In this document: positions 17,062-25,915 of the stretch, one piece after another
Position numbering within the stretch: the first letter of the stretch is position 1
How the letters are laid out: each line of letters begins with the position of its first letter
The notes under the pieces: generated by a model
Told to the model about the DNA's origin: nothing
The model's input: only the letters and a program-made list of their open reading frames with translations
Databases searched by the model: none
Assembly (NCBI RefSeq): GCF_016107395.1
Contig: NZ_JAAIKO010000005.1
Coordinates: 1-64,000, forward strand
Direction of reading: 5' to 3'
DNA from: Streptomyces fildesensis
GTDB lineage: Bacteria > Actinomycetota > Actinomycetes > Streptomycetales > Streptomycetaceae
Length of the DNA stretch: 64,000 nucleotides
Translations under genes and position numbers: made by a program

Positions 17062-17327
17062 CCAGCTGGCTGCTCCCCATCGGAGCGACCGCATTGGCGG
17101 CCGTGGTCACCTACTGGTGCTGCGTGCGCCCCATGCGCAAAGACCATCACGGCACCGCACCGCTGGCCGCCCGCGGCTGCTGCCCGCCCTCGCAAGCGGC
17201 AGAAGACCTCGGCGAACAGATCAAGCAGACCACGGCAGAGCGCGACCGGCTCCGCGCCGAGTCCCCGTCCCAGGGGGAGCCGGGTCAACGCTCAACCACA
17301 GAAGGGACTGGCGCGGTTGGGCGCTGA
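17058..17327 (+). CDS. Small membrane protein with Cys pairs
   Basis: An 89-residue protein overlapping the previous gene by four bases. It has an N-terminal helix ending in [10 protein letters not shown], then GCCPPSQ and a Glu/Gln-rich coiled coil. The two twin-Cys motifs fit the thiol theme. The last 20 residues are low-complexity and may have been altered by the junction at about 17.3 kb. Function unknown. Confidence 0.65.
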   Translation: MTSWLLPIGATALAAVVTYWCCVRPMRKDHHGTAPLAARGCCPPSQAAEDLGEQIKQTTAERDRLRAESPSQGEPGQRSTTEGTGAVGR

Positions 17328-17391
17328 GATCCTGGCCAACGACCCGCAGCGGCGCGGGTTGCACGGACGCCTTGCGGTGACTTCCCGCGCG

Positions 17392-17790
17392 TTATCCCCT
17401 CGTAGGTGCCGGGACGTCAGCGACGGCCAGCGCCAGGGCGCGCTGCGGGTAGCCGCGGATGTCGGTGACCGGTCCACCCGAGAGACGGAAGACCTGGAAG
17501 ATCTGGTTCGGGCGCTCGCCGTCGGGGCCGCGTTCGGGTCCCGCCAGGTCAAAGCCCAGCACCACCGCCTCGTCACGCACGATGGTCTCGGTGATCCGGG
17601 AGCGCACCCCTTCGGCGCTCAGTCGGCCATACCAAACCAGCACATCGGAGCACGAGTGGCAGGTCTGAGGGGTGTCCTCCTTGCCGCCCCACCGAACGCC
17701 CGGATCCAACAGCGTTCCCAGCTGCGCCAGGTCCCCGGCTTCGAACGCCTCCTGCAGCCGGGCGGCGATGGTTTGTGCGGTCTCGCCCAT
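17392..17790 (-). CDS. SnoaL/NTF2-like protein
   Basis: A 132-residue alpha+beta barrel of the NTF2-like/SnoaL type: helix AARLQEAFEAGDLAQLGTLL, strand VRWGG and the closing PNQIFQVFRLSGGPVTDIRGY. The start at 17790 is preceded by a GA-rich stretch; the frame continues upstream without support. The family includes ketosteroid isomerase-like enzymes and many small unknowns, and no substrate can be told. It lies at the boundary where the redox island gives way to scar sequence, and its origin is uncertain. Confidence 0.65.
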   Translation of the reverse strand: MGETAQTIAARLQEAFEAGDLAQLGTLLDPGVRWGGKEDTPQTCHSCSDVLVWYGRLSAEGVRSRITETIVRDEAVVLGFDLAGPERGPDGERPNQIFQVFRLSGGPVTDIRGYPQRALALAVADVPAPTRG

Positions 17791-18080
17791 CTGTCGGTCT
17801 TCTCTCTTCGCTGAATAGAGGGATGCGCCCAGGCCAGGTGGTCGCGAGCGGCGATGTACGCCGCTTCCCGCGCTATCCGCGATGGGGCGAATCCGCCGGC
17901 ATGGCGAGGATTTCACCGCACAGGGTGACGCAGTCGGGGCATACACAAAGAAAAAAGACACTCCCACGGGTGGCTGTACCGAGGACGACAGTGGCCGTCG
18001 GAACAAGGACTCCTGCAATACCGGCGCCAGCTTCACCAACCCGGGCATCGTCTATCTACCCAGGCACACCCAAGCCGGCG

Positions 18081-18414
18081 AATGTGTTCCCCGAGACCTT
18101 CGACGCCGGCGTGGTGTTCCGCTTCCTCGACCGCCTCGCGGGCCACTTAACCCACAAGCTCCATGTCGTCCCATACGGCCACTCCGCGCACGACCGGATC
18201 CAACTGCGCTACCTGCCGTCGTATCTCACCGGAATTGAACCCCGACGAACTGGTCAACGCCGACCTCAAACGCAGCCTGCCCATACCCAGCCAGGCCCGC
18301 GACCAGGCCCAATGCCCGGCCGAAACCCGCAGGTTCTTCCACCGCTGCCAACACCAGCCACACATAATCCGCGGATACTTCGGCGGTCCCTACATCCGCT
18401 ACACCCTCGAATAG
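18081..18414 (+). pseudogene. IS630-family transposase remnant
   Basis: Only the C-terminal third remains. In one frame, FLDRLAGHLTHKLHVV is followed by GHSAH, then RIQLRYLPSY. A shift at about 18220-18230 leads to ELNPDELVNADLKRSLP, ETRRFFHRCQHQPH and GYFGG, with a stop at 18412-18414. The DDE-family ELNPxE motif is intact but about 15 residues after GHSAH are missing and the frame is broken. It cannot encode an active transposase. It marks an old insertion in the boundary zone. Confidence 0.8.
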
Positions 18415-18458
18415 AACCAATTGAGTTTCGGATCCATATTGGTGGACCGGCCTGTGCT

Positions 18459-19595
18459 TCACCGCCCGCCCCGACGTTCTGGTCCGTAGGGACTCCACCC
18501 CTTCAGGTATGACTTGAGCTCCTCTGGCGTTGGCTCCCCAGGAGCCGGCATCTCTGGAAGCCGGGTCAAGGGGTCGATCGACCTGGCGAATTCACGTGCC
18601 CACTTCAACCAGCGTCTGGCCGATTCCGGAGCTAGCTCGTCCACGCCGCTGCCCGGTTCGGCAAGACGGCGTTCCAGAGCATCGCAGTACGCACCGAGGA
18701 CGGCGGCCTCCTGCCAGCGTCTTGCCTCTTCGCGCAGTACCTCAGCGAGTTGATCGCGAACGGCCCGACTCCTCGCCTCTTCCATGGCCGCCCGCCAGCG
18801 GATCTCGCGCTCCGCCCCAGCCCGCTCTTCGCACTCTCTGCGCTGAGCGGCCTCCAGCGCTCGCGCCTCGATCTCCCCAAGGATCACCCCCAAGGCGTCC
18901 TCAAGCACCCTGCTCTTGCGATCTCGCCAGCGCCCCGGCCGACCGGACCGGCCATGGTCAAGCTCGACGACAAGCCGCGCGGAGCGCTCTGGATTCGTCG
19001 ACTGCGGAAACTCCTGCCTCACGGCGACGGCGCACGCGAAGCCGTCGACCACCACGTCCATTCCGCCCTCGCGCTGTGAACGGTACGACTGGCTCTGCCT
19101 GACCTCGTACCCTCGCCGCACCGCCTCGGCAGCCAGCGACTGCAGCATCAGGAGTGACCGGCGACGAAGCACATCGCGAATGACCAGTTGTCCGTCATCG
19201 TCCTTGAGTGCGGCCACAGCCGGATGGAGAGAACTCAGTCGTGTGGGGACCGGCACCACCGAAGCATCGGCCTTCGGCCGCTGACTCCGCGAGTTGGGGT
19301 GAGGGCCCTCGGCGAGCCGCATCACCAGCCCGTGTGCGCCGAAGCGCGCCTTCTCGATGCGTCTGCCCTGCGGTTCCAGGCCATGCCGCTTGGCGTAATC
19401 GACTACTCGCCGCCACTCCGCAACCTCGTCGTCATCGGGATCGGCGAGACAGACACGCCCCTCTGCGACTAGACGCTCGATCAACTCCAGTGCCTTCGCG
19501 CGTCGAGCGCGCGCGATGGGCCGCTCACCATACGGCGCCGGAATACGCTTTCGACTGGTCACTTCGCGCCATGCTCCGTCGTTCGTCGACGCCAA
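18459..19595 (-). CDS. Hypothetical protein, streptomycete mobile-element type
   Basis: A 378-residue protein rich in Arg and Glu, with no signal peptide or membrane segment. A charged N terminus (residues 20-60) is followed by a long helix-rich middle (VIRDVLRRRSLLMLQSLAAEA) and SYRSQREGGMDVVVDGF, which resembles a nuclease- or DNA-associated fold only loosely. Strong helical repeats of Arg/Glu run through residues 250-320 (EARALEAAQRRECEERAGAE). Such proteins are frequent in streptomycete integrated elements. No function is claimed. It lies next to a transposase remnant and a long intergenic region. Confidence 0.55.
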   Translation of the reverse strand: MASTNDGAWREVTSRKRIPAPYGERPIARARRAKALELIERLVAEGRVCLADPDDDEVAEWRRVVDYAKRHGLEPQGRRIEKARFGAHGLVMRLAEGPHPNSRSQRPKADASVVPVPTRLSSLHPAVAALKDDDGQLVIRDVLRRRSLLMLQSLAAEAVRRGYEVRQSQSYRSQREGGMDVVVDGFACAVAVRQEFPQSTNPERSARLVVELDHGRSGRPGRWRDRKSRVLEDALGVILGEIEARALEAAQRRECEERAGAEREIRWRAAMEEARSRAVRDQLAEVLREEARRWQEAAVLGAYCDALERRLAEPGSGVDELAPESARRWLKWAREFARSIDPLTRLPEMPAPGEPTPEELKSYLKGWSPYGPERRGGR

Positions 19596-20964
19596 GGGTC
19601 CGACGGACCCTACCTGAACACCGTCGTCCGTAGACGCCGGATCGCCGTGATGACGACCATGCCGCCGTTAGAACGGCTGGCCTCATTGACCTCCGCGCGG
19701 GCATGGCCACACTCTTGCTGACCGGCAGCCTCGATCTCTGCGCAGAGCCGTAAGAATGGCCACCACCCCTGGGATCCCCCTGGGACTTTTCTGGGACTTC
19801 CGGCCGCATCAACGGGCATGACCGCGAAACAGCCGAAAGACCATCTTCGCTGTTCAGCGCCCCGCCGCCGACTATCCCGGCAGGTCACGGACCCGCCCGG
19901 TCCCTTCCGCGACATCTGATCAGCCGGAACCAGCGGCTCTGCGCTCAGCGTGACCCGCCTTCGGGCCCCTAAACACTCGCCACCTCAACAGGGCTCGATC
20001 TGCCCAACAGGAAGCCTGCCGCCCCATCAGAACGAGCGTCGGGCGAGCACTACGAGCGTCATTTCAGCGTCAAGCTATCGTCCGTAACGCCCACACCACA
20101 CATAATGCGCACGTGCAAAGACGCAGTTCAGGAGCCCCTTGTGACCGGCTCAAGGATGGCCACGCGCTCCACAAGGTGCGTCATCGGTAAGTGGTCGAGA
20201 TGCCCCATGGCACCCCGATGAGGCGATGTGGCGGCGAGCCAGCACGCGCCCAAGAGCTGCACCCGCAAGCCATACAGATAGAGCGTCGACTTCCCAACGA
20301 TGCGGCTGGGCATGCCGAGCGCCGGAAGGGCCCCGCAGCCCCCAAGAGAACAAAAGCCGTCAGCGGACCAAAATCCGGACCATACGCGGACCAACATCCC
20401 TCAGCTCAAACCCACTGCGGCCGCTATAGCGGTCAGGAAGGGCGCGATCCGAGTACCACCAGTAGACGAAGAACTTGCATTTGCGCATCCCCCAACGCGC
20501 CAGGGCCAGGGCAAACCGAATGCAGCTGACAGACAGGCGAGGAGTCTGCCTTGGGCAGTCGCGCTCGGTACACGGAGGGCCGGACCAAAACCGGAGGCGC
20601 AGCGAAAATCAACTGTGCCCGACTGCAGCACCCACTCGGACCGGACTCACGGCTTCAACGCTCCGTAGTCAGCACCAAACCAGCACGGGAGAGGTGATCA
20701 GGGGTGCTGACAGGGGATTTTAGTCAGCACCGAACCAGCACGGGAGCCAGCACCGCACGTCGAAGTGTGCCAAAAGCCGCATCCCCGCAGCGGGGCGTAT
20801 GGCGCCACCGGAGGGCGCCGGCCTGGCTTCCGATGCCGCGCATAGCTGCCGCGCGGACACCCGACCCCGAAAGTGTGGTGTCCCACCACATGTGCGCCTG
20901 ACCAGTGGCTTCCTACGGTGTGGCGACATCGAATCGTCCCCGTCCCCGCTCGGAAGTGGTGACC
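19596..20964. other. 1.4-kb region without a convincing gene
   Basis: Open frames on both strands here lack family-like sequence, RBS or GC-bias support. AT content rises between about 20.2 and 20.7 kb. It contains a 26-bp direct repeat and a stem-loop (20704-20730), and marks the junction between the accessory island and the chromosomal cluster starting at 20965. Confidence 0.6.
20666..20746. repeat. 26-bp direct repeat, 55 bp apart
   Basis: Bases 20666-20691 and 20721-20746 are identical except for one base (A/G at the 12th position), and both include TCAGCAC and CCAGCACGGGAG. The direct repeat borders a perfect 8-bp stem (GTGCTGAC at 20704-20711 with GTCAGCAC at 20723-20730). This could be a recombination scar, an att-like core or a promoter duplication; no integrase gene was found in the window. 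Confidence 0.55.
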
Positions 20965-22344
20965 ATGGCTGCCTCGGCATCCGCTCCACCCGCACCTTCG
21001 TCCCTCAAGCGCATCGTCGCCGCGAGCCTGATCGGCACCACCATCGAGTGGTACGACTTCTTCCTCTACGGCTCCGCCGCCGCCCTGGTGTTCAACAAGC
21101 TGTTCTTCCCGGGCTCCGATCCGCTGGTCGGCACGTTGCTGTCGTTCCTGACCTACGCGATCGGCTTCGCCGCCCGGCCGGTCGGCGCCCTGGTGTTCGG
21201 GCACTTCGGTGACCGGCTCGGGCGTAAGAAGCTGCTGGTCATCAGCCTGTTGATGATGGGCGGCGCGACGTTCTGCATCGGTCTGCTGCCGACCCACGCC
21301 ACGGTCGGCTCGGCCGCGCCGGTGCTGCTGACCGTGCTGCGGCTGGTGCAGGGCTTCGCGCTCGGGGGTGAGTGGGGCGGGGCCGTGCTGCTGGTGTCGG
21401 AGCACGGGGACGCCAAGCGCCGCGGGTTCTGGGCGTCGTGGCCGCAGACCGGGGCGCCCGCCGGGCAGTTGCTGGCGACGGGGGTGCTCTCCGCGCTGAC
21501 CGCGCTCATGTCGGACTCGGCGTTCCTCGCCTGGGGCTGGCGGATACCGTTCCTGCTCTCCGGTCTGCTGGTGATGGTGGGCCTGTGGGTGCGGCTGTCG
21601 GTCGACGAGTCGCCGGTCTTCAAGGCGGCGCTGGCCAAGGCCGCGGCGCGGACGTCCGAGGATCCCGTCGAACGCATGCCGCTGGTGGCCGTGTTCCGGG
21701 ACCACTGGCGCGATGTGCTGGTCGCGATGGGCGCCCGGATGGCCGAGAACATCAGCTACTACGTCATCACCGCGTTCGTCCTGGTCTACGCGACCACCCA
21801 CGCGGGGCTCGGCAAACAGACCGCGCTCAACGCCGTACTCATCGGCTCCGCCGTGCACTTCGCGGTGATCCCGGCCTGGGGCGCGCTGTCCGACCGGATC
21901 GGCCGCAAACCCGTGTACCTGCTGGGCGCGGCCGGGGTGGGGCTGTGGGCGTTCCCGTTCTTCATGCTCATCGACCGCGAGAACTTCGGCTCGCTGGTGC
22001 TCGCGATCACCGTCGGACTGATCTTCCACGGCGCGATGTACGCGCCGCAGGCGGCCTTCTTCTCGGAGATGTTCTCGACCCGCATGCGGTACTCCGGAGC
22101 CTCGATCGGCGCCCAGTTCGCCTCGGTCGCGGCCGGCGCGCCCGCACCGCTCATCGCGACCGCGCTGCTGAAGGACTACGGGACGTCCACCCCGATCTCC
22201 CTGTACGTGGTCCTCGCCGCCGTCATCACCCTGGTCGCCGTCGCGGTCGCCAAGGAGACCCGTGGCCGGGACCTCACCGCGGTGGAACCGGAACGGGCCG
22301 CGGACCCGGCGCCCGCGGCTACCGCCGCGACCGCGCCGCGCTGA
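20965..22344 (+). CDS. MHS-family MFS transporter (metabolite:H+ symporter)
   Basis: A 459-residue protein with 12 hydrophobic segments. MHS hallmarks are present: GTTIEWYDFFLYG in TM1 and the loop GHFGDRLGRKKLL (G-x3-D-x-x-G-R-K). The start at 20965 is chosen because the frame upstream lacks similarity and GGAAG lies before it. Such symporters import small carboxylates, betaines or aromatic acids. It faces a regulator and a 3-hydroxybutyrate dehydrogenase on the other strand, so hydroxy-acid uptake is likely. Confidence 0.88.
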   Translation: MAASASAPPAPSSLKRIVAASLIGTTIEWYDFFLYGSAAALVFNKLFFPGSDPLVGTLLSFLTYAIGFAARPVGALVFGHFGDRLGRKKLLVISLLMMGGATFCIGLLPTHATVGSAAPVLLTVLRLVQGFALGGEWGGAVLLVSEHGDAKRRGFWASWPQTGAPAGQLLATGVLSALTALMSDSAFLAWGWRIPFLLSGLLVMVGLWVRLSVDESPVFKAALAKAAARTSEDPVERMPLVAVFRDHWRDVLVAMGARMAENISYYVITAFVLVYATTHAGLGKQTALNAVLIGSAVHFAVIPAWGALSDRIGRKPVYLLGAAGVGLWAFPFFMLIDRENFGSLVLAITVGLIFHGAMYAPQAAFFSEMFSTRMRYSGASIGAQFASVAAGAPAPLIATALLKDYGTSTPISLYVVLAAVITLVAVAVAKETRGRDLTAVEPERAADPAPAATAATAPR

Positions 22345-22358
22345 CCGCGGAAGGATCA

Positions 22359-22394
22359 GCCGGTCCGCGACCAGGAGGGTGGTCGCGGACCGGC
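22359..22394. terminator. Bidirectional 15-bp stem-loop
   Basis: Perfect 15-bp stem: bases 22359-22373 (with CCGGTCCGCGACCA) pair with 22380-22394 over loop GGAGGG, between convergent genes ending at 22344 and 22401. Confidence 0.85.
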
Positions 22395-22400
22395 GGCGGT

Positions 22401-24311
22401 TCAGCCCGTGCCGCCCAGCCGGTGCAGGCGCAGGGCCAGTTGGAGTTCGAGGGCGCGTTCCGGTTGCTGCCAGTCGGGGCCGAGCAGCTGGGCGACGCGC
22501 TCCAGGCGCTGGGCGACGGTGTTGACGTGGACGTGCAGCGCGTCCTTGGTGCGGGCCGGGCTCATCCCGCTCGCGAAGTACGCGTCGAGGGTACGGACGA
22601 GGTCGGTGCCGCGCCGGGTGTCGTAGTCGGTGACCGCGCCGATGGTCCGCCGGACGAAGCCCCCGACATCGCGGGAGTCGGCCAGCAGCAGGCCCAGGAA
22701 GCCGAAGTCCTCGGCCGCGGCACCCTCTCCGCCCCGGCCGAGCACCCGCAGCGCGTCGACGCAGCGCTGCGCCTCGGCGTATCCCGCGGCGACCGCCTCG
22801 GGGTGCGCGGCCGGGGCGGGGACGCGGGTGGACGCGCCCACGGTGACTTCGGCGTGGACGGCCGCGCCCAGTTGCGCGGCCAGCCGGCGGGCGGTCGTCG
22901 ACGCGTTGACGCCGTCCTCCAGGGGCAGCAGCAGTACGGTGCCGCCGTCCCGGGCGGCGGCCAGGCCGTGCCGGGTGGCGGCGACGTGCGAGGCGGCGGA
23001 CCACAGGCGCTGGCGGTCGGCGGTGGCGCCGTCGGCCGGCCGGGCTGCGAGCACGACATGCGGTACGTCGAGGTCGGCGCGGAGCCGGCCGGCCCGTTCG
23101 CGCAGCAGCCGGGGATCGCGGTGCGGCGCGTCGAGCAGGTCGTCGAGCAGCTCGCCCCGGAAGCGCTGCTCGGCCTCGCCCGCGGTGCGCCGGGCGAGCA
23201 GCAGCAGCGCGGTGACCATGGCGGCGCGTTCCAGGGTGCGCTGGTCGACGGGGTCGAGTCCGGGGTGGCCGCGCAGCACGAGGGCGCCGAGGAGCTCGCC
23301 GCCCGCGGTGACGGCGGCGGTCCAGGTGTCGCCCTCGCGCACCGCGTGGCCGTCGGCCCGGGAGCGGGCGACGGCGGCCGCGAGGGCGGCGGGCACCGGC
23401 TCGCCGCCGGTACCGGTTCCGGTGACCTGGACCGTGCCGGAGAGCACTTCGGCGACGGCGGCGGCCACGTCGTCGACCCCGCCGCCGCGCAGCACCAGCT
23501 CGGTGAGCCGGTCGTGGACCTCGGAGGCCCGTTCCAGGACGGCGCTGTGCGTGCGGATGGTGTCGTTGGCGGCGCCGAGGCCGTCGAGCGCCGAGCGGGT
23601 CTCCTCCAGCAGGTTGGCGGTGTCGATGGCGACGGCCGCGAGGGAGGCGAGCGAGGCGAGCAGGGCGATCTGCTCGCGTTCGAAGACCCTGATCCGCCGG
23701 TCGGCGGCGAAGAGCACGCCGATGACCCCGCTGCCCAGGGCGAGCGGCACGCCGAGGATGGCGACCAGGCCCTCGTCGCGGACCCCGGAGTCGATGGTGT
23801 GGGTGTGCCGGAACCGCTCGTCGTCGAAGTAGCTCTCGGTGACGTACGGCATGGCGGTCTGCGCGACGAGCCCGCCGAGCCCGGCGCCCATCGCGAGCCG
23901 CAGGCTCTGGAAGCGGGCGGACACCGAGCCCTCGGTGACCCGCATGTAGGTGTCCCCGGCGCGGGGGTCGTTGAGGGTGAGGTAGGCGACGTCGGTGCCC
24001 AGCAGCGAGCGGGCCCGCTGCACGATGGCCTGCAGTACGGCGTCCAGATCACGCAGCCCCGCCAGATCGCCCGCGGTCGCGAAGAGCGCCGACAGCTCCG
24101 CCTCGCGCCGCCGCCGCCCCTCCAGCTCGTCCCGGACCCTTAGGGCCAGCCGCTTGGCGCGTTCGAGCTCCGCGAGCCGGGTGACGGGCGCGCCGTCGGC
24201 GCGGGCCCGCAGCACCGGGCGCTCGTACTCCTCGGCCGGTGCGCCCCGAGCGAGGAGCCGCAGGTAGGGGGCCTCGGCCGGTTCGTCGGCTGCCGGGTGA
24301 TCGTCATTCAT
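22401..24311 (-). CDS. PucR/CdaR-type regulator with GAF domain
   Basis: A 636-residue regulator. An N-terminal coiled coil (residues 55-75) leads into a GAF-like domain (about 75-225, with YLTLNDPRAGD and GLVAQTAMPYVTESYF), a central linker and GGDEF-like PucR region, and a C-terminal HTH_30 helix pair (KDALHVHVNTVAQRLERVAQLLG). It is oriented with the dehydrogenase gene on its upstream side and convergent to the MHS transporter. It probably senses a metabolite through GAF and activates or represses the hydroxybutyrate genes. The start at 24311 (MNDDHPAA) is chosen for the charged start; a start 12 bases upstream (MPVP) is possible. Confidence 0.82.
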   Translation of the reverse strand: MNDDHPAADEPAEAPYLRLLARGAPAEEYERPVLRARADGAPVTRLAELERAKRLALRVRDELEGRRRREAELSALFATAGDLAGLRDLDAVLQAIVQRARSLLGTDVAYLTLNDPRAGDTYMRVTEGSVSARFQSLRLAMGAGLGGLVAQTAMPYVTESYFDDERFRHTHTIDSGVRDEGLVAILGVPLALGSGVIGVLFAADRRIRVFEREQIALLASLASLAAVAIDTANLLEETRSALDGLGAANDTIRTHSAVLERASEVHDRLTELVLRGGGVDDVAAAVAEVLSGTVQVTGTGTGGEPVPAALAAAVARSRADGHAVREGDTWTAAVTAGGELLGALVLRGHPGLDPVDQRTLERAAMVTALLLLARRTAGEAEQRFRGELLDDLLDAPHRDPRLLRERAGRLRADLDVPHVVLAARPADGATADRQRLWSAASHVAATRHGLAAARDGGTVLLLPLEDGVNASTTARRLAAQLGAAVHAEVTVGASTRVPAPAAHPEAVAAGYAEAQRCVDALRVLGRGGEGAAAEDFGFLGLLLADSRDVGGFVRRTIGAVTDYDTRRGTDLVRTLDAYFASGMSPARTKDALHVHVNTVAQRLERVAQLLGPDWQQPERALELQLALRLHRLGGTG

Positions 24312-24355
24312 GGGCACAGGCATACCGGCCCGCCCGGCCCCGGCGCCAGCGGCGT

Positions 24356-25138
24356 TCAGTGGGCGGTCCATCCACCGTCCATCGTGAGGGAGGCGCCGGT
24401 GATGAAGGAGGCCTGTTCCGTGCAGAGATACGCGGCCAGTTCCGCGACCTCGGCCGGCTCCACCAGCCGTTTGACGGCCGAGTCCGCCAGCAGGATCTCG
24501 GTCACGACGCGCTCGGGCGCGATGCCGTGCGCGGCGGCCTGGTCGGCGATCTGCCGCTCCACGAGCGGGGTGCGGACATAGCCGGGGCACAGGCAGTTGG
24601 AGGTCACCCCGTGCCGGGCGCCTTCCAGGGCGGCGGTCTTGGAGAGCCCTTCGAGACCGTGCTTGGCGGAGACGTACGCGGACTTGTACGGGGAGGCCCG
24701 CAGCCCGTGCACGGAGGAGATGTTGACGATGCGGCCCCAGCCCTGCCCGTACATGTGCGGCAGCGCCCCGCGGATCAGCCGGAAGGGCGCCTCCAGCATG
24801 ACGCGCAGAACGGTGGAGAAGACATCGGGCGGGAAGTCCTCAATGGGGCGGACGAGTTGCAGCCCGGCGTTGTTGACCAGGATGTCGGTACCGGCCGCGG
24901 CCTGCTCGGCGGCGTCGAGATCGGTGAGGTCCAGCAGCAGGGTCTCCACGGAGCCGGGCCGGCCCGCGGCCTCCTCGTGCAGCGCGGCGAGCCCGTCGGC
25001 GTCACGGTCGACGGCCCGCACCTTGGCCCCGGCGGCGGCCAGCCGCAGGGCGCAGGCGCGGCCGATGCCCCCGGCGGCCCCGGTGACGAGTGCGGTGCGG
25101 CCGCCGAGGTCCACGGCGGAAGGCGAGATCAGCGTCAT
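24356..25138 (-). CDS. 3-hydroxybutyrate dehydrogenase-type SDR
   Basis: A 260-residue classical short-chain dehydrogenase. NAD-binding TGAAGGIGRACA (TGxxxGIG), the NNAG motif (LVNNAG), and the catalytic S-Y-K set in NISSVHG with YVSAKHG. The C-terminal block CLCPGYVRTPLV and the end TMDGGW are typical of 3-hydroxybutyrate dehydrogenase. With the adjacent regulator and the MHS transporter it forms a ketone-body or polyhydroxybutyrate catabolic unit. The stop is 45 bases from the regulator's start. Confidence 0.85.
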   Translation of the reverse strand: MTLISPSAVDLGGRTALVTGAAGGIGRACALRLAAAGAKVRAVDRDADGLAALHEEAAGRPGSVETLLLDLTDLDAAEQAAAGTDILVNNAGLQLVRPIEDFPPDVFSTVLRVMLEAPFRLIRGALPHMYGQGWGRIVNISSVHGLRASPYKSAYVSAKHGLEGLSKTAALEGARHGVTSNCLCPGYVRTPLVERQIADQAAAHGIAPERVVTEILLADSAVKRLVEPAEVAELAAYLCTEQASFITGASLTMDGGWTAH

Positions 25139-25229
25139 GCTGGGCAGGTTAGGCAGCGATCGCCCGCCGACCGATGGCGGCCGCACCCACACTTCGGCGC
25201 CACCGGGTGTGGCGTGCCGCCATGGGTGC

Positions 25230-25727
25230 TCAGCGCTCGTGGAGCCCGGGGTCCGGGGCCGGGACGAACCAGGCCGCCGGTTCGTTCTTGAGGGCGAGCG
25301 CGATGCGCTCGCGGTGCAGTGGCGCGAGTTCCGGCAGCGCGTCGGGGGCGAACCAGCCGACGTCGAGCGACTCGTCGTCGTTGACCTTCGCCGTGCCACC
25401 GACGGCGCGGCACAGCAGCACCACGTCCATGTACTGCGCGAGGTGCCCGTTGGGGTACTCGATCACCTGGTTGGTGAAGACACCGAGGATCCGCTCGACG
25501 ACGGCGACCACCGCGGTCTCCTCCTGGATCTCCCGCACCGCGGCCGCGGCGGGCTGCTCCCCCGGCTCGGGGATACCGGCGATCAGCGCCCAGTTCCCGG
25601 TGTCGGAGCGGCGGTTCAGCAGCACTCTGCCGCGGTCGTCGAAGACCACCATGACGACGCCGGGCATGAACAGCAGCGTGTTGCCCGCCTTGGCACGGAT
25701 AGCGCGGATGAACTCGGGAATCGGCAT
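25230..25727 (-). CDS. Nudix hydrolase
   Basis: A 165-residue protein. The Nudix box, GIPEPGEQP through VREIQEETAV, fits GX5EX7REUXEEXGU except that Ala replaces the final Gly. The substrate is likely a nucleoside diphosphate derivative, which the sequence does not identify. It is preceded by a short intergenic region and lies upstream of the dehydrogenase gene, on the same strand but 91 bases away. Confidence 0.85.
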   Translation of the reverse strand: MPIPEFIRAIRAKAGNTLLFMPGVVMVVFDDRGRVLLNRRSDTGNWALIAGIPEPGEQPAAAAVREIQEETAVVAVVERILGVFTNQVIEYPNGHLAQYMDVVLLCRAVGGTAKVNDDESLDVGWFAPDALPELAPLHRERIALALKNEPAAWFVPAPDPGLHER

Positions 25728-25915
25728 CCTCCGAGCCTAGCGAGAGCCCCTGATCGTCACACCAGCACCAGGGCCACCAAGTGGTGGATCGTTCCTGCAC
25801 TACATATCCACAACTCACCACCTGAGCCGTTACGGTGACCGGGACAGCGCCTACGCGGGGACCGGACGGCGACGGCACCCCGTCGCGTCCAGGTGGCGTC
25901 AGGGGGTACCGGGGG

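Noticed and set aside
17294..17391. Possible transposase fragment ([12 protein letters not shown]) after the small Cys protein
   Set aside because: Too short and without a recognised motif; may simply be noncoding.
19610..19915. 101-codon minus-strand frame in the gene desert
   Set aside because: Low-complexity, no start support; not claimed.
20128..20397. 89-codon minus-strand frame in the gene desert
   Set aside because: No RBS, domain or codon bias; left as noncoding.
20698..23004. Long minus-strand open frame of 768 codons overlapping the MHS gene
   Set aside because: It has no family sequence and runs antisense to the MHS transporter and through the PucR gene; it is a high-GC shadow frame.
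21372..24143. 923-codon plus-strand frame
   Set aside because: It lies across the MHS gene and the antisense of the PucR gene; no start or domain support.
22401..24311. GGDEF-like region in the PucR-type regulator
   Set aside because: The GG(D/E)EF signature is not visible; only the GAF-like domain and HTH_30 are supported.
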